A DNA stretch of 64,000 nucleotides. It comes from JAHEKO01 sp965212505. Its GTDB lineage: Bacteria; Acidobacteriota; Thermoanaerobaculia; Multivoradales; JAHEKO01. The notes beneath the pieces were generated by a model that worked only from the letters and a program-made list of their open reading frames with translations, had not been told where the DNA came from and searched no databases. Of the stretch, positions 25,120 to 33,768 are shown piece by piece. The position numbers were made by a program, and so were the translations under genes. The stretch spans positions 4,092,001 to 4,156,000 of the forward strand of contig OZ243123.1 in NCBI GenBank assembly GCA_965212505.1, written 5' to 3'. Within the stretch, counting starts at the first letter, position 1. Every line of letters begins with the position of its first letter.

Positions 25120-26328
25120 ATGCGTCGACCCATGCGATTCATCGGTATCGCAGCACTCGGCGTCATCCTGCTCGCCGCCTGGGCACTCTCTGTCGACCGA
25201 CGAAAGATCGACTGGCGTGCGGTCGGTTGGGGGCTTGCTCTGCAGCTGGCGTTTGCCCTCGTGGTGATGAAGACGACCCTCGGAGGGCGGATCTTCGGTG
25301 CGGTCGGGGACTTCGTCACCCAGCTCATGGGTCTTGCCGGCGCCGGCTCCGAGTTCGTCTTCGGCGAGCTCGCGCGGCGCGAGTCGTTCGGTTTTGTCTT
25401 CGCCTTCCAAGCCCTGCCCTTGGTCATCTTCATGTCGTCGCTCTTCAGCGTCCTCTACCACCTGGGCCTCCTGCAGCGAGTGGTCGTGTTGATGGCGAAG
25501 GTGATGTCGAAGACCCTCCGCACGAGCGGCGCCGAGTCGCTCTCCGCCGCCGCCAACGTCTTTCTGGGACACACCGAGTCGCCGCTCCTGGTCGCGCCCT
25601 ACATCAAACGCATGACCTATTCGGAGCTCGCCGCGGTCATGGTGGGCGGTATGGCGACCATCTCCGCTGCTGTGCTCGGCGCCTACATCACCCTCGGAGC
25701 ACAGGCCGAATACCTGCTGGCCGCGAGTGTGATGAGCGCTCCAGCGAGCCTTCTGATCGCCAAGATGCTGGTACCCGAGCGCGACGAGCCCCTCACACGC
25801 GGCATGGTGAAGCTCGAGGTCGAAAAGCGCGACGCCAACCTGATCGGCGCAGCGGCGAGCGGCGCCACCACCGGGGTCCAACTCTCGCTCAACATCGCTG
25901 CCATGCTGATCGCCTTCCTCGCACTGATCGCCCTGCTCAACTGGCCGCTCCAGCTGGTCGGGCTGTCGATCGAAGAGATCTTCTCGTGGCTCCTGGCGCC
26001 ACTCGCCTTCCTCATGGGCGTGCCCTGGGCGGAAGCGGGCCAGGTCGGGTTCCTGCTGGGCCAGAAGTTGGTGCTCAACGAGTTCGTGGCGTTCGTCGAG
26101 TTGGGCAAGATGCTCGAGGCGGAGGCGCTTTCCGAGCGCGCCGAGCTGATCGCCACATTCGCCATCTGCGGCTTCGCGAATCTCGGCTCGGTGGGCATTC
26201 AGATCGGCGGTATCGGCGGACTGGCGCCTGAAAGGCGCGGCGATCTGGCGCGTCTCGGACTCCGCGCCCTCGCCGGCGGAGCGCTCGCATCGTTCATGAC
26301 AGCGTGCCTGGCCGGCCTGCTCGTCTGA
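25120..26328 (+). CDS. Concentrative nucleoside transporter (NupC/CNT family)
   Basis: A 402-residue integral membrane protein with about ten hydrophobic segments. CNT signatures are visible: SLSAAANVFLGHTESPLLV (HP1/TM4 substrate site), SVMSAPASLLIAKMLVPE and KLVLNEFVAF (HP2/TM7), and FAICGFANLGSVGIQIGGIG. The family imports nucleosides with H+ or Na+. The start is ATG 25120 or 25132. It is divergent from the SAHH-like gene, which hints at a shared adenosine-related role. Confidence 0.93.
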   Translation: MRRPMRFIGIAALGVILLAAWALSVDRRKIDWRAVGWGLALQLAFALVVMKTTLGGRIFGAVGDFVTQLMGLAGAGSEFVFGELARRESFGFVFAFQALPLVIFMSSLFSVLYHLGLLQRVVVLMAKVMSKTLRTSGAESLSAAANVFLGHTESPLLVAPYIKRMTYSELAAVMVGGMATISAAVLGAYITLGAQAEYLLAASVMSAPASLLIAKMLVPERDEPLTRGMVKLEVEKRDANLIGAAASGATTGVQLSLNIAAMLIAFLALIALLNWPLQLVGLSIEEIFSWLLAPLAFLMGVPWAEAGQVGFLLGQKLVLNEFVAFVELGKMLEAEALSERAELIATFAICGFANLGSVGIQIGGIGGLAPERRGDLARLGLRALAGGALASFMTACLAGLLV

Positions 26329-26382
26329 ACGCCGATCCGGTGCGGCTGGCTCCCCGCCCGTCCGAAGAAGTAAGCTAGCGCT

Positions 26383-27498
26383 ATGAGACACAACCTGCCG
26401 CGGGGCGTCACCGCCTCGTTGCTGGTCCTCCTCGCCGCCGCCGCATTCGCTCAGGAGACGCCACCACCGCCGGTCAGCCTGGAAGGGCTCGTCACGGGGT
26501 GGCACACCGTGCGCCCCGGCGAGACCATGATCGGCATCACCTCTCGATACCTCGGCTCGTCCGACCGTTGGCGTGACAACTGGAGCCTCAATCCGGCCAT
26601 CCAGAACCCCCACATCATCCAGCCTGGCACGCGGCTCAAGATCATCCTCGACTTCGAGACCGCACCACCCATGGCGCGACTCCGGGTGGTGGCCGGCCGC
26701 GTCGAGGCGCGACCGATTCCGATCCCCTGGAACCAGGCTGTCGTCGAAGACGTGCTCGTGGAGCGAGACGGCATTCGCACCCACAAGGAGTCGTCGACCG
26801 AGATCGAGTTCCGCGACGGCACCAATCTCGTGCTTTCCGAAGAGTCGCTGGTCTTCGTTCGACCGTCCCAGCGCGTCACGCACGGCCCACGGAAACGATC
26901 CGTCGAGATCGTCGAGGGACAGGCAGAGGTACAGGCGCTCGAGCCGAGCAAGCCACGCACGGACGTCGAGATTTTGGTCGGCAGCGCACGTGCGACCGCC
27001 GTGCGCACGGAGGACGGCCTCTCGCAGACACGTGCTCGCAAGACCGAGGACGGCTCGGCGCAGGTGATGGTCTACGAGGGTGCGAGCGAGGTCGTGGCTG
27101 CGGGCCAATCGGTGGAAGTGCCACGCGGCATGGGCACTGCCGTTCGCGAAGACGCTCCGCCAACACCCCCCGAAGCGCTCCTCGAAGCGCCGGTCGCACT
27201 GCTGCCGGCACCGGAGAGCGAGTGGAAGTATGGCGACCCCTGGTTCGCATGGGAGCCCGTGGAGGGCGCCGCGAGCCACACCCTCGAGATCTGCGCCGAT
27301 GCACGCTGCGGAGATCTCGTGCGCCGCGAGCTCGGTCTGGCGGACCCCAGGTTCAAGCCTGAGCCGCTACCTGCTGGCGCGTACCACTGGCGGATCACCG
27401 CCGTCAGCCCGTCGGGCCTCGACGGCTTCCCAAGCGCTCCAGTGCCCTTCTCCGTGCTATTTACGGCCAGGACTCGGAACCGCCCACGGGCACGCTGA
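26383..27498 (+). pseudogene. LysM-FecR exported protein, N-terminal part (frame broken near 27460)
   Basis: Residues 1-24 are a signal peptide ending AAFAQ. Residues 38-90 form a LysM domain (WHTVRPGETMIGITSRYLG, NPHIIQPGTRLKI). A FecR-type domain follows (VEIEFRDG-like STEIEFRDGTNLVLSEESL, VEIVEGQAEVQA, GSARATAVRTEDG, EVPRGMG), residues 110-255, then a fibronectin-like segment (WFAWEPVEGAASHTLEICAD). After PVPFSVLF the frame degenerates to TARTRNRPRAR and stops, while the -1 frame continues as clear protein. One extra T in the TTT at 27460-27462 would join the halves. Either a genuine frameshift, a sequencing indel or programmed slippage. Confidence 0.8.
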
Positions 27499-28289
27499 CG
27501 ATCAGCGGTCGGCACCTGGATCGCGCGGGCACCAGGTACTGGGCACCCAACGCTCGACTCGAGGTCGACATGACCGACGATCAGAGCGGGGTCGACAGCT
27601 GGGCCGTTCAGGTGGACGGCCAGCAGCTCCCCGAGGCTCGGCTCGCCGGCATCTGGCTGGACGGCAACCATGTTGCCAAAGCCGTCGCCGTGGACCGCGT
27701 CGGGAACCTCGGAGAAACGAGTCCGCTCCACTTCACGGTCGACGCCGCCGGTCCGGCATTCGAGATTCGCTTGGGCGGCGAAGAGATGATCGCCGAGAAG
27801 CTGGGTGAAGCGCCGCGGCGCTTCGAGCGTCGCCGCCGCAAGTGGGCAAATCGCTACGCTCCCGAGCGCGCCGGCCGCACCGCGTGGACGGTCCTCGCCT
27901 CAGGTGACGACACCGCCCCGCTCGCCGACTCTTACGACCCGCGCGAGGCGCTCACCTCGGACTGGCGGCCCGACACCTCGATCGAGCTGACCGGTAACCA
28001 ACCGGGCCTCCTGCTCTTCGCCGCCGGCCGGCTGCGGATCGGCGGCGACCAGGTGCGGGTTCGCCACGGCGATGAGGTCAGTCTCTACGACCCGAAACAG
28101 GAGGACGGCACCGGGACGGTCAGGAGCCCGGTGGTCTGGGTCGGAGCGAGTGACGAAGGCACCGGCGAGGTGACTCGCTTGACGGTGAGCACGGAAGAGC
28201 GCGCCGGCGAGAGCTTCCTCGTGTTCGAGAGCGAGGACGTCTTCGGCAACACGCGCCGGATCGAGCTACCCTTCCGAGCTCTCGACTGA
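27462..28289 (+). pseudogene. LysM-FecR exported protein, C-terminal part
   Basis: This is the continuation of the 26383 gene in another frame: YGQDSEPPTGTLTISG follows smoothly from the end of the N-terminal part, then bacterial Ig-like/Big_3-like repeats (MTDDQSGVDSWAVQVDGQ, KAVAVDRVGNLGE) and a beta-rich end. There is no ribosome-binding site at the first internal ATG (27570), and coding character starts well before it, so it is not an independent gene. The full protein would be about 635 residues. The last 24 bases overlap the convergent symporter gene. Confidence 0.75.
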
Positions 28290-29828
28290 ACGACGCCGAC
28301 CGGGTACGGGCGGGAACATCACCGCGAGACTGAAGGTCAGTAGGGTTCCGACGACCGGATTCCAGATCCAGGCGATCGGCGCCTCGGCGCCAAAGAACCG
28401 CGGCCAGAGCTCGAAGGTCAGCAGCACGGTGATCCCGACGCCGATCGCAACGGCGTTACCACCGTCCGAACCCCGCCGGGTCAGGACTCCGACCAGGAAG
28501 ACGCCCAGGAGCGGTGGGAAGATCCAGGTCAACACCTTGAGGCCGAGGGTGAGCACACCGAAGCCCGTACGGAGGTCCCCGGCCCCCTCGACCCTCCAGA
28601 CCAGGACCGCAACCCCGACCAGAAGCAACGCGAAGCCGAGGGAAAACGCGCGCGCGACTCGCAGGTAGTCGGAGTCTCGCCGGCCGGGCTGCACGTAGGG
28701 CTGCCAGAGCGACCGCACCGCCGTCGTCGACAGCGCCGAGATTGCCGAGTCGAGGCTCGACATCGCGGTCGCAAAAACCGCCGCCAGGATCAGGCCGCGA
28801 ACCCCCATGGGCAGCGCCTGCAAGATGTAGAACGGAAAGATGAAGTCGTAGGCCCGCCCGGAGTCGGCGAGGCCTTCGGCGGCGGCCAAGCGCTCCGCCG
28901 TGGCGACCGCTCCAGCGTCGCCGCCGAGCTGAATCCAAAGGAGCGACCCCACCGCCAGGAACAGCGCTGCGACGGGCAGCACCAGCAGGGAGCTCAGAAA
29001 CAGGCTGCGACGACCGTCTCGACTATCCCGGCACGCCAGCGCTCGCTGAATCATGTCCTGGTCGGTGCCGTGGGTCGACAACGTGAGAAAGCCGCTGCCC
29101 AGGAGGCCGGCGAACAGCGTGTACGAGACCTTCGGGTCGAACGAGAGGTTGAGCAGGCGGAGCTTCGACGTACCGTCGTCTGTGGTCGCCGCTGACAGCG
29201 CCGCGAACAGGCTGCCGACATCCTGCCCGGAGTCGCGTAGAAGAAAGACGATCGAAACGACCGCTCCGCCCACGAGCAGAGCGCCCTGTAGGACGTCGGT
29301 CCAGACGACCGAGCGCAGGCCACCGAACAGCGTGTACGTCGCGGCGACGACCGCGATCGCCGCGATCGCCGCCGGAAAGTTCAGATCGGTCACCAGAACC
29401 AAGGCGATCGCCGCCCCGTAGAGTCGGACTCCGCTCCCCAGCAGACGACCGATCAGAAACAGCACGCTCGCGAGGTTGCGCGAGAGGTGGCCGAAACGTG
29501 TTGCCAGGTAGTCATAGACCGTGACCACCTTGGCCTTGTAGTAGGCGGGGATCAGAACCCAGGCGACGACCAGTCGAGCGAGCGCGGATCCAAGCGCCAG
29601 TTGAAGATAGGTCCAATCTCCGCGCAGCGACTGCGTGGGCACACCGATGAAGGTCAGAACGCTGGTCTCTGTCGCGAGAATCGAGATACCGGCCGCCCAC
29701 CAGGGGATCGATCTCGATCCGAGGAAGTAGTCGCGCGTCGACGCCTGGCCGCGTCCCGACCACAACCCGACCGCGGCGACCAGCGCCAGGTAGGAGGCGA
29801 GCACGACATAGTCCAACGGGCTCAGCAT
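28266..29828 (-). CDS. Sodium:solute symporter (SSS family)
   Basis: A 520-residue membrane protein with about 13 transmembrane helices. SSS signatures include RDYFLGSRSIPWWAAGISI, ATETSVLTFIGVP (TM1-TM2 sodium site), LFGGLRSVVWTDVLQG and FATAMSSLDSAISALST (TM8, containing the conserved SSxDS-like sodium ligands). It imports a small solute (sugar, amino acid, nucleoside or carboxylate) with Na+; the substrate cannot be assigned. Start at ATG 29828. Its end overlaps the convergent LysM-FecR gene by 24 bp. Confidence 0.93.
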   Translation of the reverse strand: MLSPLDYVVLASYLALVAAVGLWSGRGQASTRDYFLGSRSIPWWAAGISILATETSVLTFIGVPTQSLRGDWTYLQLALGSALARLVVAWVLIPAYYKAKVVTVYDYLATRFGHLSRNLASVLFLIGRLLGSGVRLYGAAIALVLVTDLNFPAAIAAIAVVAATYTLFGGLRSVVWTDVLQGALLVGGAVVSIVFLLRDSGQDVGSLFAALSAATTDDGTSKLRLLNLSFDPKVSYTLFAGLLGSGFLTLSTHGTDQDMIQRALACRDSRDGRRSLFLSSLLVLPVAALFLAVGSLLWIQLGGDAGAVATAERLAAAEGLADSGRAYDFIFPFYILQALPMGVRGLILAAVFATAMSSLDSAISALSTTAVRSLWQPYVQPGRRDSDYLRVARAFSLGFALLLVGVAVLVWRVEGAGDLRTGFGVLTLGLKVLTWIFPPLLGVFLVGVLTRRGSDGGNAVAIGVGITVLLTFELWPRFFGAEAPIAWIWNPVVGTLLTFSLAVMFPPVPGRRRSVESSEG

Positions 29829-29923
29829 CTCTCGAGACCGACCATATCTCGCGCGAGACCTGTCTCGCAGAGGTAGCGACTCACAGCCGATTCGACCCCG
29901 CTGTGTTATGTATAGGCATCCTC

Positions 29924-31549
29924 ATGGTGAGTCGCTCGAAGGCGCTTTTCCTCTACCGATTCGGACTGTCTCTTTCGATCGCCCTGCTGGCCGTCTCGGT
30001 GGCGGCGCAGGAGCGCTCGTGGCCTTCCGGCGATGCGGATCCCGTGGTCCGCTGGGAGCGCACTGTGCGCAATCTCTCGGGCTACGAGATCGCGATTCAG
30101 GGCCCGGTCGGAGGTTCTGCGCAGACCGCTCGGAAGCTGAAGCGACCCAGCGGGCTGGCGTTCGATCAGAGGGGTCGACTCCTGGTGAGCGACTCCCGCC
30201 AGGGGCTCCTGCTGCAAATCGACCCCGACCTGGGCGTGGTGCTGGTTCTGGGGAGCGGCACCGAACCGAGCCTGCGCCAGCCGATGGGCGTCGACGTGCA
30301 CTCCGACGGCCGGGTCTTCGTCGCCGATGCCGGGCTCCAGCAGGTTGTGGCCTTCGACGCGGAGGGGCAGATCGCCGCGGTCTACGGCGCGGGCTCGCTC
30401 GAGCAACCGGCCGACGTCGCGCTCTCGCCCGACGGCCAGCGGCTCTTCGTCGCGGACGCCGGAGCCGATCGGGTGGCGATTTTCGACGTCGCCAGCGGCA
30501 ACGAGCTCGATGCATTCGGCGGCCGAGGCAAGGGAGCCGGCGAGTTCCACCTCCCGACAGCGGTCGAGTTCGACGCCAACGGCCACCTCATGGTGGTCGA
30601 CCAGATCAACAGCCGCGTGCAGGTTTTCGACGCCGCGGGCGCCTTTACCCGAGCGATCCAGGCCGACGGCGCCAGCGGCTTCAGTCGACCGCGCGACGTC
30701 GCGGTCGACCCCGCCGGCCGCGTCTACCTGACCGACAGCGCCCAGAGCCGCGTGCAGGTCTACGATTCGGGCCTGGTGCCGATCTTCGCCCTCGGCCGCA
30801 ACGGCCTGGGCGACGGCGAGTTCCTCGGTGTCGGTGCCATCGCGGTTCGCAACGCACGTCTCGCCGTACTCGACCGTGCCGGCGGTCGTGTGCAGCTGTT
30901 CGAGATTTCAGGCCTGCCGGAAAAGACTGTCGAAAGGCAGGAGATCGAGCCCATGGAGGCCACCACCCTCGAGCCGAGCGAGCCGATGCCCGCTGAGGTT
31001 CCACAGGAGATGCCCGAGGCCCGACCTCCCGTGCCCGAGACGCCCCCGAGCGATCCCGCCGAGGTGGAGGCGGTCGTCGAGGAGGCGATCTCCGAGGCGT
31101 CGCTCGAGGTCGAGCAGATCGACGAGCCGGAGGCGCGCGACGAGATCGATGTCCCAGAGGCGGAAGCGGAGCCCGAGGTTCCTGAGATCGATCCGAGCGC
31201 CGTTGCGGCCCAGGAGCTCCACGACGCCCTGCATGGCTGGGCGGCGGCCTGGTCCTCCCAGGACCCCGACAGCTACCTCGCCTTCTACGCCGACGGGTTC
31301 GCTCCAGCAGACGGCACGCCTCGCGAAGCGTGGGCGGCCAACCGTCGCGACCGCCTCACGGCGCCGAGCTCCATCGCGGTCGAGGTAGAGATCGTCGACA
31401 CGCAGATCGACGCCAGCAGCGCCGACGTGACCTTCCTCCAGTCCTACACCTCCGACCGGTTCTCGGACCGGGTTCGCAAGGTGTTGCGCTTCGTGCGCGA
31501 GAACGGCGCCTGGAAGATCGCGAGCGAAGCCGTCGTCGAGACGCTCTAG
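29924..31549 (+). CDS. Exported NHL beta-propeller protein with Cds6/SnoaL-like tail
   Basis: A 541-residue protein; ATG 29924 starts a signal peptide (LYRFGLSLSIALLAVSVAAQ), and a GTG at 29903 would only add seven residues. Residues 60-320 hold six NHL-type blades (RPSGLAFDQRGRLLVSDSR, QPMGVDVHSDGRVFVADAG, RPRDVAVDPAGRVYLTDSA). An acidic Pro/Glu-rich linker (about 330-425) leads to an NTF2-like domain (WAAAWSSQDPDSYLAFYA, YTSDRFSDRVRKVLRFV, GAWKIASE), the Cds6-like module usually found at the end of L,D-transpeptidases. Likely a periplasmic or surface binding protein. Confidence 0.86.
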   Translation: MVSRSKALFLYRFGLSLSIALLAVSVAAQERSWPSGDADPVVRWERTVRNLSGYEIAIQGPVGGSAQTARKLKRPSGLAFDQRGRLLVSDSRQGLLLQIDPDLGVVLVLGSGTEPSLRQPMGVDVHSDGRVFVADAGLQQVVAFDAEGQIAAVYGAGSLEQPADVALSPDGQRLFVADAGADRVAIFDVASGNELDAFGGRGKGAGEFHLPTAVEFDANGHLMVVDQINSRVQVFDAAGAFTRAIQADGASGFSRPRDVAVDPAGRVYLTDSAQSRVQVYDSGLVPIFALGRNGLGDGEFLGVGAIAVRNARLAVLDRAGGRVQLFEISGLPEKTVERQEIEPMEATTLEPSEPMPAEVPQEMPEARPPVPETPPSDPAEVEAVVEEAISEASLEVEQIDEPEARDEIDVPEAEAEPEVPEIDPSAVAAQELHDALHGWAAAWSSQDPDSYLAFYADGFAPADGTPREAWAANRRDRLTAPSSIAVEVEIVDTQIDASSADVTFLQSYTSDRFSDRVRKVLRFVRENGAWKIASEAVVETL

Positions 31550-31753
31550 CCGGTTGAGCATCGTCTCGATCGGAGGTTAAGAGGCCTTGCCCCGCCGGCG
31601 AGGACTCCAATCGGCGGACGGGTGCCGGCTCATCGAAGGGCGACGCCATGCGCCCTGCCAGGCAGCAAGTGCAGCCGAGGCAGAGCGGTCGAGGCATTTG
31701 TCTTCGCGATAGGCTTCGATCACAGTTCAACCAGCGAAAGAGGGAGGCACTCG

Positions 31754-31939
31754 ATGAACGAGGTGTCCAACGTCCGCATCGTCGGCGTCAACATCGGCTT
31801 TGGCGACCTGATGAGCCTGATCTTCAAGGCGACCCTGGCCTCGATCCCCGCAATGATCGTGGTGACCATTGTGCTCGGGGCCATCACTCTGGTCATGGGG
31901 GTTGTTCTCAGTGCGCTGGGCATGGCCTTCGGGGGCTAG
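31754..31939 (+). CDS. Small single-pass membrane protein
   Basis: A 61-residue protein from ATG 31754 with GGGAGG upstream. The N-terminal 20 residues (NEVSNVRIVGVNIGFGDL) are polar, and the rest is one or two long hydrophobic stretches (IPAMIVVTIVLGAITLVMG, VVLSALGMAFGG). No family recognised. The 204-bp gap before it holds only a promoter-sized region without clear signals. Confidence 0.7.
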   Translation: MNEVSNVRIVGVNIGFGDLMSLIFKATLASIPAMIVVTIVLGAITLVMGVVLSALGMAFGG

Positions 31940-32009
31940 CTGACTCCCGAGGCTTGGAACTCGTACCAGCAAGTAGCTGTCGACGGCACGGACGGCGGGT
32001 TGGGCTGAT

Positions 32010-32894
32010 CTACTGGCCCACGAAGAACCAGCCGAAGACAAACAGCCCACCCATGCTCAGCACCAGCACGATCCCCAAGCCGAAGAAGATCTTCTTCAGG
32101 TGCCGGCCGCGGTGCTTCCGAGCCCACTCTTCGACCTTCTTCGGCTCCACCGCGTCTTTCGACGGCCCGAGTCGATCGACCTCCTCGGCGAGCGTGCCCA
32201 CCTCGGTCAACCAGCCGCGAATGTTCTCTTCCTTTATCTCGCGCAGCGGCAGGAAGCGCCGCATGTAGCGCAGGTAGTTCGGTCCGACAAGCAGGTTGCT
32301 CGCCGAGCGATGAGTGTCGGTCATCAAGGCTCTCAGCGCGTTCTCTCCGCGGCCGCGCTCGAGAAGCCGGCGCATCCAACCCTCGTCGTGCGAATAGAAG
32401 GTCGCACCCTCGAGGTCGAACGGCGGAGGCCGAAGTGGCCCGTGCTTGTCGAGCGCCTCACCGATCGCTCGCATCAGCGGTCCGCCCGTGTGCACGATGC
32501 CGCGCGTCCCCGGTTCGCAACCGGCGTAGATCTCGAGCGTCGGGCCCCGGTGGAACCAAACGTCAAACTCGCGGCCGTCGAGCACTCCGTGCCAGCTGCG
32601 CAGAACCGGCCCTGCCTGCTGTCCCTTCCAGCCCAAAGAGGCGAACGCGCGATCGAGTCGACGTCCGCGAAAACGCACCCAGATCGCCGCGAGCGCCAGG
32701 ATGAACGCGATCAGAATCGAGGGCGCGAGCAGTGCCAAGGTGAAGCGTGGGCTCCGCGGCGCAACTCTCCCACCGTCGATCAGCCAGAGGACCGAGCCGA
32801 CCAAGGCAACCCCAACGACGAGCCCAACGACGAAGACAGCCAAGCCCATCAGACAGCCGCGACCGTAGGCGCGACCGACCTTCTTTTCGTACAT
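32010..32894 (-). CDS. Membrane protein of unknown function
   Basis: A 294-residue protein with two N-terminal transmembrane helices (about 13-38 and 50-72), a soluble central domain of about 195 residues (SLGWKGQQAGPVLRSWHG, FYSHDEGWMRRLLERG, LRYMRRFLPL) and a C-terminal helix (IFFGLGIVLVLSMGGLFVFG). The central domain probably lies in the cytoplasm between the helices. No homologous family is recognised. It lies downstream of the nad operon on the same strand, 22 bp after nadC, and may be read through from it. Confidence 0.7.
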   Translation of the reverse strand: MYEKKVGRAYGRGCLMGLAVFVVGLVVGVALVGSVLWLIDGGRVAPRSPRFTLALLAPSILIAFILALAAIWVRFRGRRLDRAFASLGWKGQQAGPVLRSWHGVLDGREFDVWFHRGPTLEIYAGCEPGTRGIVHTGGPLMRAIGEALDKHGPLRPPPFDLEGATFYSHDEGWMRRLLERGRGENALRALMTDTHRSASNLLVGPNYLRYMRRFLPLREIKEENIRGWLTEVGTLAEEVDRLGPSKDAVEPKKVEEWARKHRGRHLKKIFFGLGIVLVLSMGGLFVFGWFFVGQ

Positions 32895-32916
32895 GAGGCG
32901 CTAGCCTAGCAGTCGG

Positions 32917-33768
32917 CTACATGTCGAGACCGACGTCGAGCGACGGGGCGCTGTGGGTCAACCATCCGACCGAGATGAGATCAACACCGGTCTCCGCGAT
33001 CGCCTCGATCGTGTCGAGAGTCACTCCGCCAGACGCCTCGGTGAGCACGCCTCTCTGGTGCGCCACGACGACAGCTCGGGCGAGGTCTTTGAGCGAAAAG
33101 TTGTCGAGCATCACCACGTCGACTCCGGCGTCGAGCGCCTCGTCGAGCTGCTCCAGACGATCGACCTCCGCCTCGATCTTCACCAGGTGACCTACCTGCG
33201 CGCGGCACGCCTCGATCGCCTCTCGCACACCGCCGGCGATCGCCACGTGGTTGTCTTTGATCAGAATCGCATCGTCGAGTCCGAAGCGGTGATTCCGACC
33301 ACCGCCGGCGCGAACCGCGTACTTCTCCAGCCGTCGCAGACCCGGGGTCGTCTTCCGGGTACAGACCACGGTGGCGGCGTGCGGTCGCACTCGCTCCACC
33401 ATCGCCCGCGTTGCCGTCGCAATGCCGCTCATCCTTCCGAGGGCGTTCAACGCCACGCGCTCCGCAGTGAGGATTGCCCGTGCAGAACCCTCGACGCGCG
33501 CGATAGGGGTCGCCGGCTCGACGGCCTCGCCGTCTCCACGCACGACAGTCCATTGAACCGTCGGATCGAACGTCTCGAAGGTCCATCGCGCAACGTCTAG
33601 TCCAGCTACGACACCCGCCTGGCGCACGACCAACCCGGCGCTCGCCTGGCGATCCAACGGCACGATCGAATCGGTCGTGAGGTCGCCGGCGACGCCGAGA
33701 TCCTCTTCCAGAGCACGCTCGATGAGCGGCTGAACGTCGCGACGGGAGAGGGGAGAGAAGGGGTTCAT
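32917..33768 (-). CDS. nadC: Nicotinate-nucleotide pyrophosphorylase (carboxylating)
   Basis: A 283-residue quinolinate phosphoribosyltransferase, which makes nicotinate mononucleotide from quinolinate and PRPP. Motifs: EDLGVAGDLTTDSIVP at the N-terminus, VCTRKTTPGLRRLEKYAV, GGGRNHRFGLDDAILIKDNH and VDVVMLDNFS. ATG 33768 gives the family's usual length and overlaps the nadB stop as ATGA; the 32 upstream residues of the frame lie inside nadB. Third gene of the nadA-nadB-nadC operon. Confidence 0.95.
   Translation of the reverse strand: MNPFSPLSRRDVQPLIERALEEDLGVAGDLTTDSIVPLDRQASAGLVVRQAGVVAGLDVARWTFETFDPTVQWTVVRGDGEAVEPATPIARVEGSARAILTAERVALNALGRMSGIATATRAMVERVRPHAATVVCTRKTTPGLRRLEKYAVRAGGGRNHRFGLDDAILIKDNHVAIAGGVREAIEACRAQVGHLVKIEAEVDRLEQLDEALDAGVDVVMLDNFSLKDLARAVVVAHQRGVLTEASGGVTLDTIEAIAETGVDLISVGWLTHSAPSLDVGLDM

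Noticed and set aside
25102..27279. A 1125-residue minus-strand frame extending the SAHH-like protein upstream
   Set aside because: The upstream 725 residues are antisense to the CNT transporter and LysM-FecR genes and have an Arg/His/Asp-rich composition typical of shadow frames in GC-rich DNA.
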